This document shows positions 9,189-17,829 of a DNA stretch of 64,000 bases, one piece after another. The notes under the pieces were generated by a model. That model saw nothing but the letters and a program-made list of their open reading frames with translations. It ran no database searches and was not told the DNA's origin. The stretch lies in assembly GCF_000769405.2 (NCBI RefSeq), contig NZ_CP053443.1, positions 196,098 to 260,097 of the forward strand. Reading direction: 5' to 3'. Numbering within the stretch: position 1 is the stretch's first letter; each line of letters opens with the position of its first letter. The translations under genes and the position numbers were made by a program. The stretch comes from Rhizobium brockwellii. GTDB taxonomy: Bacteria > Pseudomonadota > Alphaproteobacteria > Rhizobiales > Rhizobiaceae.

Positions 9189-9533
9189 ATGATCCAGCGT
9201 TATCAGAAAGGTTCGCGTATGAGCCAAGCTGTCAGCTACGGCGGTCTCGTCTATATTGCCGGCCAGGTCGCGGAAGATCGCAAGGCTGATATCAAGGATC
9301 AGACCCGCGACGTGCTCGGCAAGATCGACGCCCTTTTGAAAGAGGCGGGTATCGATCGCTCGCGCCTTATCGCCGTCAATGTCTTCCTGCCGGCGATCGT
9401 CGATTTCGAGGCGATGAACAGCGTCTATGATGACTGGATCGACATCGAAAACCCGCCGGCCCGCGCCTGCACCGAAGCTCGTCTCGCCGATCCCGATCTG
9501 CGCGTCGAAATGACTGCCGTCGCCGCCCTTTGA
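9189..9533 (+). CDS. RidA-family enamine/imine deaminase
   Basis: 114 residues, slightly short of the usual 125-130 but covering the whole YjgF/YER057c/UK114 fold. GGLVYIAGQV near residue 20 and NPPARACTEARL near residue 90 are the conserved strand and the Arg-containing active-site segment. RidA proteins form trimers and hydrolyse reactive 2-aminoacrylate-like enamines made by PLP dehydratases, which fits its place 37 nt after the PLP enzyme. It may act specifically in this pathway rather than as general housekeeping. Confidence 0.88.
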   Translation: MIQRYQKGSRMSQAVSYGGLVYIAGQVAEDRKADIKDQTRDVLGKIDALLKEAGIDRSRLIAVNVFLPAIVDFEAMNSVYDDWIDIENPPARACTEARLADPDLRVEMTAVAAL

Positions 9534-9564
9534 CGGCATCGCAACCGTTCGCACTGGAGACATC

Positions 9565-10578
9565 ATGCACAGCGGTCTCGTCAATCCGATCGACTTTTCG
9601 CGCGAGGGCCGGCAGGCCGGCCACCTCGCCATTCCCTATTCGATCGACCGGTCGCCCTATTATCAGATCCGCATTCCGGTCCTTCGCCTGAAAAATGGCG
9701 AGGGGCCGTCTTTGCTGCTGATGGCCGGCAACCATGGCGACGAGTATGAGGGCGAACTCCAGCTCGGCCGGTTGATGCGGCTGCTGGATGTCGCCGAAAT
9801 CCGCGGCGCCGTCACCATCTTGCCGATGGCGAACCTGCCGGCGGTGATGGCGGCCAAGCGCTGCTCGCCCTTCGACGGCAGCAATCTCAATCGGGCCTTT
9901 CCCGGCGATCCCAGCGGATCACCGACGGCGCGGATGGCGCATTTCCTCGAACACGAACTCTTTCCGCGCCATGACGTCGTGCTCGATCTGCATTCGGGCG
10001 GCACCTCCATGGCCCACCTGCCCTGCACGCTGATCGAGCGGCAGGCCGATGCCTCCCGCTTCGAACGGTCCGTTTCACTGATGCGCGCCATGGGTGCGGC
10101 GCATGCCTTCATCGCCGATAACGGGCCGACCGCACCGACGTCGATGGGGGCTGCGGCAAGGGCCGGGACCATCGGTCTTTCCGGCGAGTTCGGCGGCGGC
10201 GGCACCGTGACGCCTGCGACGATGGGTTTCACGGCGGCGGCGATCGACCGGCTGCTGGTGACACTCGGCATCGTCGAGCGTCCGGTCCTGTCGCGCGCAC
10301 AGCTCACCGAGCCCGGGCCTTTGCAACTGCTTTCGCTATCCCGGCACAGCCAGGGCATCTATGCGAACCGCAGAGGCTGGTTCGAGCCGGCCGCAGCCCT
10401 CGGCGCCACCGTTGCCGCCGGGGATCTTGCCGGATGGTATCATGATCTGGAACGCCCGGAGCAGCCGGAGGAAGAGCTGCGCTTTGCCGAGAGCGGCATT
10501 GTCATTTCCCACCGGCTGCATTGCGACAGCCAGGCCGGCGACTGCCTGATCCAGGTCGCCGAACCCATCGCATCCTGA
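9565..10578 (+). CDS. Succinylglutamate desuccinylase/aspartoacylase-family zinc hydrolase
   Basis: 337 residues. A zinc carboxypeptidase-like core is clear: GNHGDE at 56-61 (ligands H57 and E60), DGSNLNRAFPG at 104-114, and LDLHSGG at 140-146 with the third ligand H143. Members remove an acyl group from an amino acid (AstE, aspartoacylase, DoeB-type N-acetyl-diaminobutyrate deacetylases). As last gene of the operon it suggests the imported compound is an N-acylated amino acid or amino-sugar conjugate. It ends 16 bp before the stop of the convergent TIM-barrel gene. Confidence 0.87.
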   Translation: MHSGLVNPIDFSREGRQAGHLAIPYSIDRSPYYQIRIPVLRLKNGEGPSLLLMAGNHGDEYEGELQLGRLMRLLDVAEIRGAVTILPMANLPAVMAAKRCSPFDGSNLNRAFPGDPSGSPTARMAHFLEHELFPRHDVVLDLHSGGTSMAHLPCTLIERQADASRFERSVSLMRAMGAAHAFIADNGPTAPTSMGAAARAGTIGLSGEFGGGGTVTPATMGFTAAAIDRLLVTLGIVERPVLSRAQLTEPGPLQLLSLSRHSQGIYANRRGWFEPAAALGATVAAGDLAGWYHDLERPEQPEEELRFAESGIVISHRLHCDSQAGDCLIQVAEPIAS

Positions 10579-10594
10579 GGAGCCGCTGATCTGC

Positions 10595-11779
10595 TCAAGC
10601 GACTGCGTCGACCGCTGCCTTGACCCAGTCGAGGCGCTTTGCCGGCATGAGGCCGTAATTGTAGAAGTTCACGCCGTCAGCGCCGGCATCGACGGCGGCC
10701 TTGGCGCGTGCGGCCAGGATCGCCGGCCCGCTGACCTCCGGATAGAAGACGCGCAAGCCCACCCCGAGGAACTTGCCCGGTCCGATTGCCGCCCGGCCGG
10801 TCCGGATGACATCGCCGACGGCATCAGGCTCCATCTCGTAGCAGCAGAGGATCGCCCCGTCGCAGAGCTTGCCGATGGCTGCGAGATCGACGCCGCCGAG
10901 CCAGCCGTCCTTCAGGTCGATGAGCACGATGCGTGTCGCCGGATCGGCGCCCGCCTTGATCTCACCGATCAGGCTGGTCACCGGTTCGCTGCGCCAAGTG
11001 AGATAGGCATGCAGATGGGGATGGTCGCGAAAGGCATCGATGCCCGCTACCGGGAAGTCCGGCAACTGCCGTGCCGGGACAGCTCGTTCGCAGAGTTCGG
11101 CGATGAAGTGCGCGACCGATCGGCGCGCGCCCTCGACCGGTACGCCGGCCTTGGTGGCGCGCGCCGTGCAATGGTCGCAGAAGCAGAGCGACAGCAGGAA
11201 ATCGTCTTCGGCATTCAGCCCGACGCCGTCTTTCTCATGATGATATTCATGCGCGAATCCCATGAAGTTCGGGCTCTCGAGTTCCACCATATCGGGCTGG
11301 TAGTTGGTCGTGATGTCGCGAACAAGGGTAACGGCATAGTCCCGTGCCGCCGGGCTGGAGGGGCAAAGATTGTAGTAGTTGGGATTGCCGAAGGCGTTCC
11401 GCGTCACATGATCGGGATGTAGCATGCCGAGACGGCTATTGTGCAGGCAGACCGTCCAGCAGGAGACCTTGAGACCCGTCGCCTCGCGTCCCTTGACGAG
11501 CGCTTCCAGCATGTCGCCACGCTCGGCGACATTCATGGCCATCAGCGGCTGGATCAGTTTATCCCGCCATAGGCTTTCATCCGGCCGGAAATAGACCGTC
11601 CCGTCCTCGGGGAAATAGGCCTTCTGCCGCGGGCTCCGCGGCTGCAGGAACCGGCCGGCGTGATAGGAGGTCGCCAGACTGACGGTCGTCAGGCCCGCAC
11701 GGTCGCAAAGGTCGGCGGCGAGTGCTGCGAGCCCCTGGTCCTGGATATCCCAGGGGTAAGTCCACATGGAAAGATGCAT
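10595..11779 (-). CDS. Uncharacterised TIM-barrel protein, glycoside-hydrolase-like
   Basis: 394 residues, no signal peptide. I do not recognise a characterised family. The sequence opens MHLSMWTYPWDIQDQGLAAL and shows regularly spaced strand-like segments (LTTVSLATSY, GLKVSCWTVCLHN, MVELESPNFMGF, RIVLIDLKDGW, DGAILCCYE, DGVNFYNYG), as expected of an eightfold barrel. LCFCDHC near residue 205 is a Cys pair in a context seen in uncharacterised glycosyl-hydrolase-like barrels. It converges on the ABC operon but carries the same TGTCCA-type motifs in its promoter, so it is probably co-regulated by the IclR protein and acts in the same pathway. Confidence 0.75.
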   Translation of the reverse strand: MHLSMWTYPWDIQDQGLAALAADLCDRAGLTTVSLATSYHAGRFLQPRSPRQKAYFPEDGTVYFRPDESLWRDKLIQPLMAMNVAERGDMLEALVKGREATGLKVSCWTVCLHNSRLGMLHPDHVTRNAFGNPNYYNLCPSSPAARDYAVTLVRDITTNYQPDMVELESPNFMGFAHEYHHEKDGVGLNAEDDFLLSLCFCDHCTARATKAGVPVEGARRSVAHFIAELCERAVPARQLPDFPVAGIDAFRDHPHLHAYLTWRSEPVTSLIGEIKAGADPATRIVLIDLKDGWLGGVDLAAIGKLCDGAILCCYEMEPDAVGDVIRTGRAAIGPGKFLGVGLRVFYPEVSGPAILAARAKAAVDAGADGVNFYNYGLMPAKRLDWVKAAVDAVA

Positions 11780-11798
11780 GGCGTGCTCCCGTCGAATC

Positions 11799-11836
11799 TG
11801 TCCATTTTATAGAACACGTGTCCATAATAGTGTCCA
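11799..11836. promoter_or_regulatory. Tandem TGTCCA motifs, candidate IclR operator for the leftward gene
   Basis: TGTCCATTTTATAG (11799-11812) and TGTCCATAATAGTG (11819-11832) are near-identical 14-mers, followed by a third TGTCCA at 11831-11836. The start-to-start spacing of the first two is 20 bp, about two helical turns. They sit 20-57 bp upstream of the ATG at 11779 and resemble the reverse-strand 14-mer at 2315-2328. Confidence 0.5.
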
Positions 11837-11877
11837 GATCGATCTTGAGGCGGGCGCCTGCTGGTAGCGGGTTTTGC

Positions 11878-11912
11878 ATAAGGCGGCTGGCCGAAAAGGC
11901 CAGCCGCCTTAT
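11878..11912 (-). terminator. 15-bp stem-loop after the RraA-like operon
   Basis: A perfect 15-bp inverted repeat (11878-11892 and 11898-11912) with the five-base loop GAAAA begins 35 bp beyond the last gene of the leftward operon. There is no long T run, so it may be an imperfect intrinsic terminator or a 3'-end stabilising hairpin. Confidence 0.65.
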
Positions 11913-11947
11913 AAAGTGGCAGGGCTGATAGCTATTGCGGCGTCGCG

Positions 11948-12622
11948 TCAGATGTCGACGACGAGGCCCTTGGCTTTCAGCACCGGTTCGAGATTGCTGA
12001 CCTCGATGACCGATTTGCCCTGCTTATATGCCGCGATATAGCCGGCCTCGGCATCTTCGCGGGCCTGTGACAGCCTGGCGACGTCCTGCGCTTCCTGGCG
12101 ACGCACGACCACCAAGCCGTCGGCATCGCCGGCGATGATGTCGCCGGGATGGATGATTTCGCCGCCGACGATGATCGTGTCGTTCACCGCCGCAATGGTT
12201 TCCTTCACCGTCCCCTTGATGCAGACGCTGAGCGAGAAGACGGGGAAACCAAGTTCTCTCAGTTGAAGCGTGTCGCGCACGCCTGTGTCGGTCACGAGGC
12301 CGCCGATGCCCTTTGCCAGGCAGGCATTGGCGAGGACATCGCCGAAGGATCCGGCCTCTTCATATTCGCCCGCCGATACGACGATGATATCGCCCGGCTT
12401 TGCGTAGTTGATGGCAAGCTGCAGCATGATGTTGTCACGCGGCGCGCACTTCACTGTGAAGGCCGGACCGCAGAGTTTCATGCGGTAGTCGACGGGCTTC
12501 AGGCGGGAGGAAAGGGCTCCGCGGCGCCCTTGGGCTTCGTGGATCGTCGCGGGCGAAAATTTGGAAACGGCGTCGATATCGGCTTTGCTTGGCCGTTCGG
12601 CAATATCTTTAATATGGATCAT
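11948..12622 (-). CDS. RraA-like protein (4-hydroxy-4-methyl-2-oxoglutarate aldolase family)
   Basis: 224 residues from ATG 12622 behind GGGAGG; the longer frame to 12670 is less likely. The RraA/HMG-aldolase core is seen in CGPAFTVKCAPRDNIMLQLA, GDVLANACLAKGIGGLVTDT and GVRD, including the Arg/Asp metal-oxyanion residues of class II pyruvate aldolases. Enzymes of this fold cleave 4-hydroxy-2-oxo acids or decarboxylate oxaloacetate; others only bind RNase E. Its place at the end of an amino-acid ABC operon with an SDR favours a catabolic aldolase or decarboxylase, possibly acting on the oxidised derivative of a hydroxy-amino acid. Confidence 0.85.
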   Translation of the reverse strand: MIHIKDIAERPSKADIDAVSKFSPATIHEAQGRRGALSSRLKPVDYRMKLCGPAFTVKCAPRDNIMLQLAINYAKPGDIIVVSAGEYEEAGSFGDVLANACLAKGIGGLVTDTGVRDTLQLRELGFPVFSLSVCIKGTVKETIAAVNDTIIVGGEIIHPGDIIAGDADGLVVVRRQEAQDVARLSQAREDAEAGYIAAYKQGKSVIEVSNLEPVLKAKGLVVDI

Positions 12623-12713
12623 GGATGCCTCCCATTTTTGGCCGACGGCGGGCATGTCCCGCCGTCTCAATTTGTTTGGACGTTGTCAGTGGATGACGCC
12701 GAAGCCGGTCGGC

Positions 12714-13550
12714 TTACGGGATCGGGTCGAACTTCAGCTCCGAGAGCGATACGACCTTGTCGGTGCGCGTCATCTTGTATTCGGTATCCGGGCCGAGCCA
12801 CTTGTCCCAGATCTTGTTGATCTCGCCCGATGTGTCGAGCTTGCGAAGGATCTCGTTGATCTTGGCGGTCAGCGCCGGCTGATCCTTGGCCATGCCGATG
12901 CCGATCGGCTGGTACAGCATCGGCTCCTCGATCATCCGCATTTCCTTGCCCTTGCTCTTCGATTCATTGACGAACTTGGTCGTCGTCATGGTGTTGGCCA
13001 CCATGCCGCGCGCCTTGCCCTGCTGGACGGCGAGATAGGCCGAGGCGGTATCCTGGAAGGTCAGTGGGTCGGATTTGTTGAGCTTGATCGACATCTCGGA
13101 GGTCGAACCTTTGGTCGAAGCGATACGCTGGCCCGCATAATCGGCCTTCTTCTTGCCGGCATCGTCCGCCGGCACGATCAGCATTTCCTTGGCGAGATAA
13201 TAGGGATCGCTGAACTGGATCTGCTCGGCGCGGCTCAGAGTATAGGCAAGGTTGGCAACGGTGATGTCGACGCGGCCGAGCTTGACCTCGGGCACGCGCG
13301 CCTCGACCGAAACTGGCTTGATTTCAGCCTTGACGCCCAATTCCTTGGCGATGGCGCCGCAGAGATCGACGTCGAAACCGGCCATTTCGCGGGTCTTCGG
13401 ATCGGGCGAAGCGAAGGGAGGAACGTCGGCGAAAGTCGCGCAGCGCAGGGTTTTTGCCGAGATGATGTTGTCGAGCTGATCGGCTTGTGCGGGCAAAGCG
13501 GCCGCCATGCCGGCAAATGCGGCGGTGAGGGTTAGGCATTTCCAGTTCAT
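12714..13550 (-). CDS. Polar amino-acid ABC transporter substrate-binding protein
   Basis: 278 residues from ATG 13550 with an AAGGAG site. Signal peptide of about 23 residues ending ALPAQA. The mature protein is an SBP_bac_3 (cluster F, GlnH/HisJ type) domain: LRCATFADVPPF, MAGFDVDLCGAIAKELGV, GRVDITVANLAYT and a C-terminal INKIWDKWLG. It should bind a polar amino acid or related ligand in the periplasm and deliver it to the two permeases upstream. In this operon it follows the ATPase gene. Confidence 0.9.
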   Translation of the reverse strand: MNWKCLTLTAAFAGMAAALPAQADQLDNIISAKTLRCATFADVPPFASPDPKTREMAGFDVDLCGAIAKELGVKAEIKPVSVEARVPEVKLGRVDITVANLAYTLSRAEQIQFSDPYYLAKEMLIVPADDAGKKKADYAGQRIASTKGSTSEMSIKLNKSDPLTFQDTASAYLAVQQGKARGMVANTMTTTKFVNESKSKGKEMRMIEEPMLYQPIGIGMAKDQPALTAKINEILRKLDTSGEINKIWDKWLGPDTEYKMTRTDKVVSLSELKFDPIP

Positions 13551-13581
13551 TGCTGTTCTCCTTTGTTTTTGGTGGTTGGTA

Positions 13582-14346
13582 TCAATGCCTGAGATCAGCG
13601 AGGAAACGCTGCGCCCGGGGATGACGTGGATTGTTGAAGAATTCCTCGGGGGTTGCCATTTCGAGGATCTGGCCGGCATCGATGAACCAGACCCGATCGG
13701 CTACGTCGCGCGCGAAACCCATTTCATGGGTGACGCAGAGCATGGTCATGCCTTCCGACGCCAGGCTCTTCATGACGGCCAGCACTTCGCCGACCATTTC
13801 AGGATCGAGCGCGCTGGTGGGCTCGTCGAACAGCATCACCGGCGGTTCCATGGCGAGGGCGCGGGCGATTGCCACCCGCTGCTGCTGGCCACCCGAGAGT
13901 TGACCGGGATAGGCCCGCGCCTTGTCGGCAAGGCCGACCCGATCGAGAAGCTTGAGGGCCTTGTCCTCTGCGACATCCGGCGCCACGCCTTTCACCCGGA
14001 TCGGCGACATCGACACGTTTTCGACCACGGAAAGGTGCGGAAACAGGTTGAAGTTCTGGAATACGAAGCCGATCCGGCTGCGCAGCGCATTGAGTTGCTT
14101 TGCCCGCATGGCGGCGTGAATGTTATGCCCGTCAAGCGTGATCGATCCGCTGTTGATCTCCTCAAGGCGATTGATCGTGCGGATCAGCGTCGATTTTCCC
14201 GAACCGGACGGTCCGCAGATGACCACGACCTCGCCGCGCGAGACCTGCGCATCGATGTCCTTCAGGACCGGGTAGTCGCCGTAGCTCTTGCAGACCTGCG
14301 AAAGCCGGATCGTCTGCAATTCCTGTGCTGATACTGACATGGTCAT
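13582..14346 (-). CDS. Polar amino-acid ABC transporter ATP-binding protein
   Basis: 254 residues. ATG at 14346 overlaps the permease stop (ATGA) with GGAG upstream; a second ATG lies at 14340. A longer open frame to 15111 is antisense-free but out of frame with the permease and not used. Walker A is GPSGSGKST, signature LSGGQQQR, Walker [13 protein letters not shown] and the H-loop CVTHEMGFA, a GlnQ/HisP-class ATPase that energises amino-acid import at the inner membrane. Confidence 0.93.
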   Translation of the reverse strand: MTMSVSAQELQTIRLSQVCKSYGDYPVLKDIDAQVSRGEVVVICGPSGSGKSTLIRTINRLEEINSGSITLDGHNIHAAMRAKQLNALRSRIGFVFQNFNLFPHLSVVENVSMSPIRVKGVAPDVAEDKALKLLDRVGLADKARAYPGQLSGGQQQRVAIARALAMEPPVMLFDEPTSALDPEMVGEVLAVMKSLASEGMTMLCVTHEMGFARDVADRVWFIDAGQILEMATPEEFFNNPRHPRAQRFLADLRH

Positions 14347-15101
14347 AGCTGCTCCGATATGATTTTCGATGGCGCGACCAAGGCGGCAGAGGGAAGGTTG
14401 GAAAGTCCCGCACGTCGCCGCGTGATGCTCCGCTCGAGGCGATTTGCGAAGTAGGTGAGCGTCCAGCAGATGGCGAAGTAGACGATCGCCAGAATGAGGA
14501 AGACCTGGAAAGGCTGCGTCAGGAGCTGGTTGTTGACCTGGCTTGCGGCAAAGGTCAGGTCCGGCACGTTGATCACGTAGCCGAGCGTCGTGTCCTTGAT
14601 CGTCGACACGAAGGTGGAGATGATGCTCGGGATCATGTTGTAGAGCGCCTGCGGCAGGATGATGAAGCGCATGGCACCTAAATAACCGTGACCAAGCGCA
14701 CGCCCCGCATCCATCTGGCCCGGTCCGAGCGCGACGATGCCGGCACGGACGACTTCGCTCAGGAACGCGCTCTGATAGACCACGAGTGTCGTCAGCATCG
14801 TCACGAAGCTCGGCACATCGGCGCCGGTCAGCAGCGGAACGAGGAAATAGCTCCACAGGATGAGCATCAAGAGCGGCACGCCCCTGGTGAAATAGACGAG
14901 CGCCGTGACCGGCCAGCGCAGCAGCGGCGACCTGGAGAGCCGCGCCAGTGCGAAGAGGATGCTGACCGGAAAGGCGAAAGCAATGCTGAGTGCAGAAAGG
15001 ATCAGCGTGTTGGCGAGCCCGCCAAGCGGCCCGTTCGGATATTGGCCGATCAGCAGCAGCAGCCAGTAGTCTTGGACGATGACGATCATATCGTGGATCA
15101 T
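14343..15101 (-). CDS. Polar amino-acid ABC transporter permease 1
   Basis: 252 residues of the HisMQ/GlnP permease family, with five or so membrane segments. The EAA-type coupling loop is visible ([20 protein letters not shown] followed by [15 protein letters not shown]). Start ATG 15101 overlaps the stop of the second permease gene; the ATG at 15089 is an alternative. The gene pair and the ATPase form one importer. Confidence 0.9.
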   Translation of the reverse strand: MIHDMIVIVQDYWLLLLIGQYPNGPLGGLANTLILSALSIAFAFPVSILFALARLSRSPLLRWPVTALVYFTRGVPLLMLILWSYFLVPLLTGADVPSFVTMLTTLVVYQSAFLSEVVRAGIVALGPGQMDAGRALGHGYLGAMRFIILPQALYNMIPSIISTFVSTIKDTTLGYVINVPDLTFAASQVNNQLLTQPFQVFLILAIVYFAICWTLTYFANRLERSITRRRAGLSNLPSAALVAPSKIISEQL

Positions 15102-15805
15102 GCCCGCGCACTCCTGGCAGGATCCGTGCGCATCGACAGATAGGCGCCGATGCTCATGATCACGAGCGAGAAGAAAAGGTAGAGAACCGTGCCGATCAGG
15201 TAGGCCTCGAAGGTCCGGAAGCTGAGGTTCTCGATTTCCTTGACGGCATGCGTCAGTTCCGAGGCTCCGATGACGACGGCGAGACTGCTGTTCTTGAACA
15301 GGGAAACGCTGTGATTGATGAGCGGCGGCAGCGCGTTGCGCACGCCCTGCGGCATGATGACGAAACGCATCGCCGAGACATAACCGTGGCCAAGTGCGCG
15401 GGCTGCCTGCATTTGGCCGGGACTGACCGAGCGCACGCCTGACCGAAGATCTTCGCTGAAATAGGCCGCCTGGCAGAGCCCGAGCCCGATCACCGCGAAG
15501 ATGGCCTCGGCATTATGGACGGCCAGCCATTCGGCTACCCCGCTCGGCATCAGGGTGAAAATCCCGAAGTACCACAGCATCAGCTGAACCAGGGTGGGGA
15601 CGTTCCGGTGGTAGGAGACGTAAGCGGCAACTAACGGATCGCCGAAGCGAAAGGGCGACAAACGCAACGCCAGCAGCAGAAGTGCCAGCGCCATCGCCAT
15701 CGACCAGGAGCAGGCATAGATGATGAAGGTCATCTCGATGCCATGCAGCAGCATGGCGGTATATTCCGGATTTCCCAGGATTGCCGAAAGGTCGAAATCG
15801 CTCAC
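15098..15805 (-). CDS. Polar amino-acid ABC transporter permease 2
   Basis: 235 residues, same HisMQ family as its neighbour: [19 protein letters not shown] and [19 protein letters not shown] form the coupling loop, and [15 protein letters not shown] the following membrane segment. ATGA overlaps at both ends tie it to the SDR gene upstream and to the other permease downstream. The two permeases probably make a heterodimer. Confidence 0.9.
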   Translation of the reverse strand: MSDFDLSAILGNPEYTAMLLHGIEMTFIIYACSWSMAMALALLLLALRLSPFRFGDPLVAAYVSYHRNVPTLVQLMLWYFGIFTLMPSGVAEWLAVHNAEAIFAVIGLGLCQAAYFSEDLRSGVRSVSPGQMQAARALGHGYVSAMRFVIMPQGVRNALPPLINHSVSLFKNSSLAVVIGASELTHAVKEIENLSFRTFEAYLIGTVLYLFFSLVIMSIGAYLSMRTDPARSARA

Positions 15806-16581
15806 GGGCTTGGCTCCCCGGATTGATCCGTCTTCGCCACAGGCTGGGGCTTTGCTGTCTGCAGGCCGCCCATGACCTGCAGCGTCGGGGTGATCTCCAT
15901 ATGTCCGATATTGACGGCGACGGGGGCTGCTATGGCGAAGGCAATCGCGTCGGCGATATCGGCCGCCTGCGGCAGTTCGAAGCCGTCGATGAACCTTTCG
16001 CGGATGCTGGGGTCATCGCCGTGGACGTGATTGAAAATGTCAGTGGCGACCCGGCCGGGGCAGATTTCCGTGACCCGTACCCGCTTGCCGAAAGCGTCGA
16101 TACGCAGCTGATTGGACAGCATGCTCACCCCTGCCTTGGTGGCGTGATAGGATGAGTTGCCGCCGAAATTGTAGGCGCCGGCAATCGACGAGATGTTGAT
16201 GACATGTCCGCGGTCGCGCGCCACCATGCCGGGCACGACCAGCCGGCAGATGTGCAGAACCGCCCGGAGATTGACGTCGACGATGAGATCGATATCGCCC
16301 TCGTCGGCTTCCAGGAATTTCTTCGGCCGGTCGACACCGGCATTGTTGACGAGAATATCGAACTCCACCCGACGGGTGAGCTCGGCCATGGCCTGACGGT
16401 CGGTCACATCGATGACGTGGGCGATGCAGCCCGTCCGCGCGGCCAGCTGCTGCAACGCTTCGGCACTGCGGGCAACGGCATGGACCTCGATGTTCTCCCG
16501 GCGGAGCCGCTCAACCACGGCTGCGCCGATACCGGAGGATGCGCCGGTCACCAGTGCGGTCTTGTAGTCGGAGAATGGCAT
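15802..16581 (-). CDS. Short-chain dehydrogenase/reductase (SDR)
   Basis: 259 residues, first gene of the leftward operon. The NAD(P)-binding motif TGASSGIG lies at about residues 12-19, NNAG near 85, and the catalytic SSYHATKAG (Tyr and Lys) near 155. Resembles NADP-dependent serine/3-hydroxy-acid dehydrogenases (YdfG-like) by its SYHATK active site and overall length. With an amino-acid importer downstream, oxidation of a beta-hydroxy amino acid is a reasonable guess. Promoter region shared with the divergent NAC-like LysR gene. Confidence 0.88.
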   Translation of the reverse strand: MPFSDYKTALVTGASSGIGAAVVERLRRENIEVHAVARSAEALQQLAARTGCIAHVIDVTDRQAMAELTRRVEFDILVNNAGVDRPKKFLEADEGDIDLIVDVNLRAVLHICRLVVPGMVARDRGHVINISSIAGAYNFGGNSSYHATKAGVSMLSNQLRIDAFGKRVRVTEICPGRVATDIFNHVHGDDPSIRERFIDGFELPQAADIADAIAFAIAAPVAVNIGHMEITPTLQVMGGLQTAKPQPVAKTDQSGEPSP

Positions 16582-16656
16582 TGTCGTTCCCTTGTTGTTG
16601 ATCGAGACAGTAGCGAAGCTTAAACCCCTTGCCTAAGACCGATTATCTCTGGAGCA

Positions 16657-16671
16657 ATAAGCAACGGTTAT
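16657..16671. promoter_or_regulatory. ATA-N9-TAT site, candidate NAC-type LysR binding site
   Basis: ATAAGCAACGGTTAT matches the ATA-N9-TAT consensus known for enterobacterial Nac. It lies 76 bp upstream of the SDR ATG and 159 bp upstream of the LysR ATG. A six-base match in 250 bp could be chance, but the adjacent regulator is itself Nac-like. Confidence 0.4.
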
Positions 16672-16829
16672 GGAGCCCGCGCAGGCTGCTGAAGAAGAGA
16701 AAGAGCTGATGCCGGGCATCAGCTTGCTGCGTCCGGGCCTGAGGAAAGCAGCGACGGCGTCGCGTTGCAAAAGCAATGCGTGTCTGCAAACATGTAAGCC
16801 GCGCAGATCAGAACGGTACCCCGATCCTC

Positions 16830-17735
16830 ATGGACATCAGACGCCTCAAATCTTTCATCGTGATCGTCGACAGCGGCAGCATCACGCGAGCGGCGGACCT
16901 TTTGCATATCGCCCAGCCGGCCCTCAGCCAGCAACTTGCGGCACTGGAGGAGCATTTCGGCCACAAGCTGCTGATCCGCAGCCAGCAGGGCGTCAGCATG
17001 ACCGATGCGGGACATGCGGTGTACCGCCATGCGCAGATTATCCTTCGGCAGATGGAGCAGGCGCAAGCGGATGCCTCGGCAGCTGGTAATTCGCTTGCCG
17101 GCCGTGTGTCAGTCGGTCTCGTGCCGTTCAGCAGTGCCGCCACGTTGTCGGTCGACCTCCTGGCGGAGACCCGGAAGCGGCATCCCGGTATTCTGCTGCA
17201 CCTGACGGAAAGCGTCGGCCAGACCTATAGCCAGATGATCATGAACGGCCGGCTGGAGATGGCGCTTCTCCATGGAACCGGACCGATCAAGGGTGTCCGG
17301 TTCGAGCCGATCCTGAGCGAAGAGTTTTTCCTTGTCGCCCATCGGGACTTTGCGATCGAGGCGGATGCGAAACCCGTTTCGGTCAATACTCTCGACGGCA
17401 TGCCGCTGCTGTTGCCGCCGGCCTATAATTTCGTCCGCCGCGCGGTTGATACCGCCTTCACGCGCACCCGCACGAATTTGAAAGTTGTGGCGGAAGTCGA
17501 GATCGTCCGTACCCTCGCTCGCGCGGTGGGCAACGGTCTCGGCGCGACGATCATGCCGAAAGCCATCGCCGACCGCATCGTATCGGAGTCGAGCGAGCCG
17601 CTGATCTGCCGGCTCGTCTCGCCGCGGATCGAAGAAACCCTGTCGCTGTGCGTTTCCGACCAGAATCCGCTGTCGGAACCGGCCCTTGCCGTCCGGGACA
17701 TCCTTCTCGAGCTGACGGCGCGGTTGAAAAGCTAG
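16830..17735 (+). CDS. LysR-family regulator of the Nac/Cbl-like branch
   Basis: 301 residues from ATG 16830; an in-frame ATG at 16776 would add 18 unlikely residues. The N-terminal helix-turn-helix, MDIRRLKSFIVIVDSGSITR then LLHIAQPALSQQLAALEEHF, follows the nitrogen-assimilation-control protein pattern closely. The C-terminal half is the usual substrate-binding co-inducer domain. It is divergent from the SDR/amino-acid ABC operon and probably regulates it. Whether it needs a small inducer is unknown; Nac of enterics does not. Confidence 0.88.
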   Translation: MDIRRLKSFIVIVDSGSITRAADLLHIAQPALSQQLAALEEHFGHKLLIRSQQGVSMTDAGHAVYRHAQIILRQMEQAQADASAAGNSLAGRVSVGLVPFSSAATLSVDLLAETRKRHPGILLHLTESVGQTYSQMIMNGRLEMALLHGTGPIKGVRFEPILSEEFFLVAHRDFAIEADAKPVSVNTLDGMPLLLPPAYNFVRRAVDTAFTRTRTNLKVVAEVEIVRTLARAVGNGLGATIMPKAIADRIVSESSEPLICRLVSPRIEETLSLCVSDQNPLSEPALAVRDILLELTARLKS

Positions 17736-17782
17736 AGCATGATGCCGAAAAGTGTGAGTGGTTTTCGGACGACATCATGCTC
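17735..17782. repeat. Rhizobiaceae intergenic palindrome (GAGCATGATG element)
   Basis: GAGCATGATG (17735-17744) pairs with CATCATGCTC (17773-17782), and the inner CCGAAAA pairs loosely with TTTTCGG. This sequence is familiar as a dispersed intergenic palindrome of Rhizobium and relatives. It abuts the LysR stop codon between convergent genes, so it may also end transcripts. Confidence 0.8.
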
Positions 17783-17791
17783 CATTTCTTT

Positions 17792-17819
17792 GCTTTAGAT
17801 CTGAATTCAGATCTAAAGC
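17792..17819. repeat. Perfect 28-bp palindrome, second part of the intergenic repeat
   Basis: The run from GCTTTAGATCTGAA at 17792 to its exact reverse complement at 17819 is perfectly palindromic with no loop. It follows the first element after 9 bp, and the two together fill the gap between convergent genes. Confidence 0.75.
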
Positions 17820-17829
17820 GCGTCGCCGA

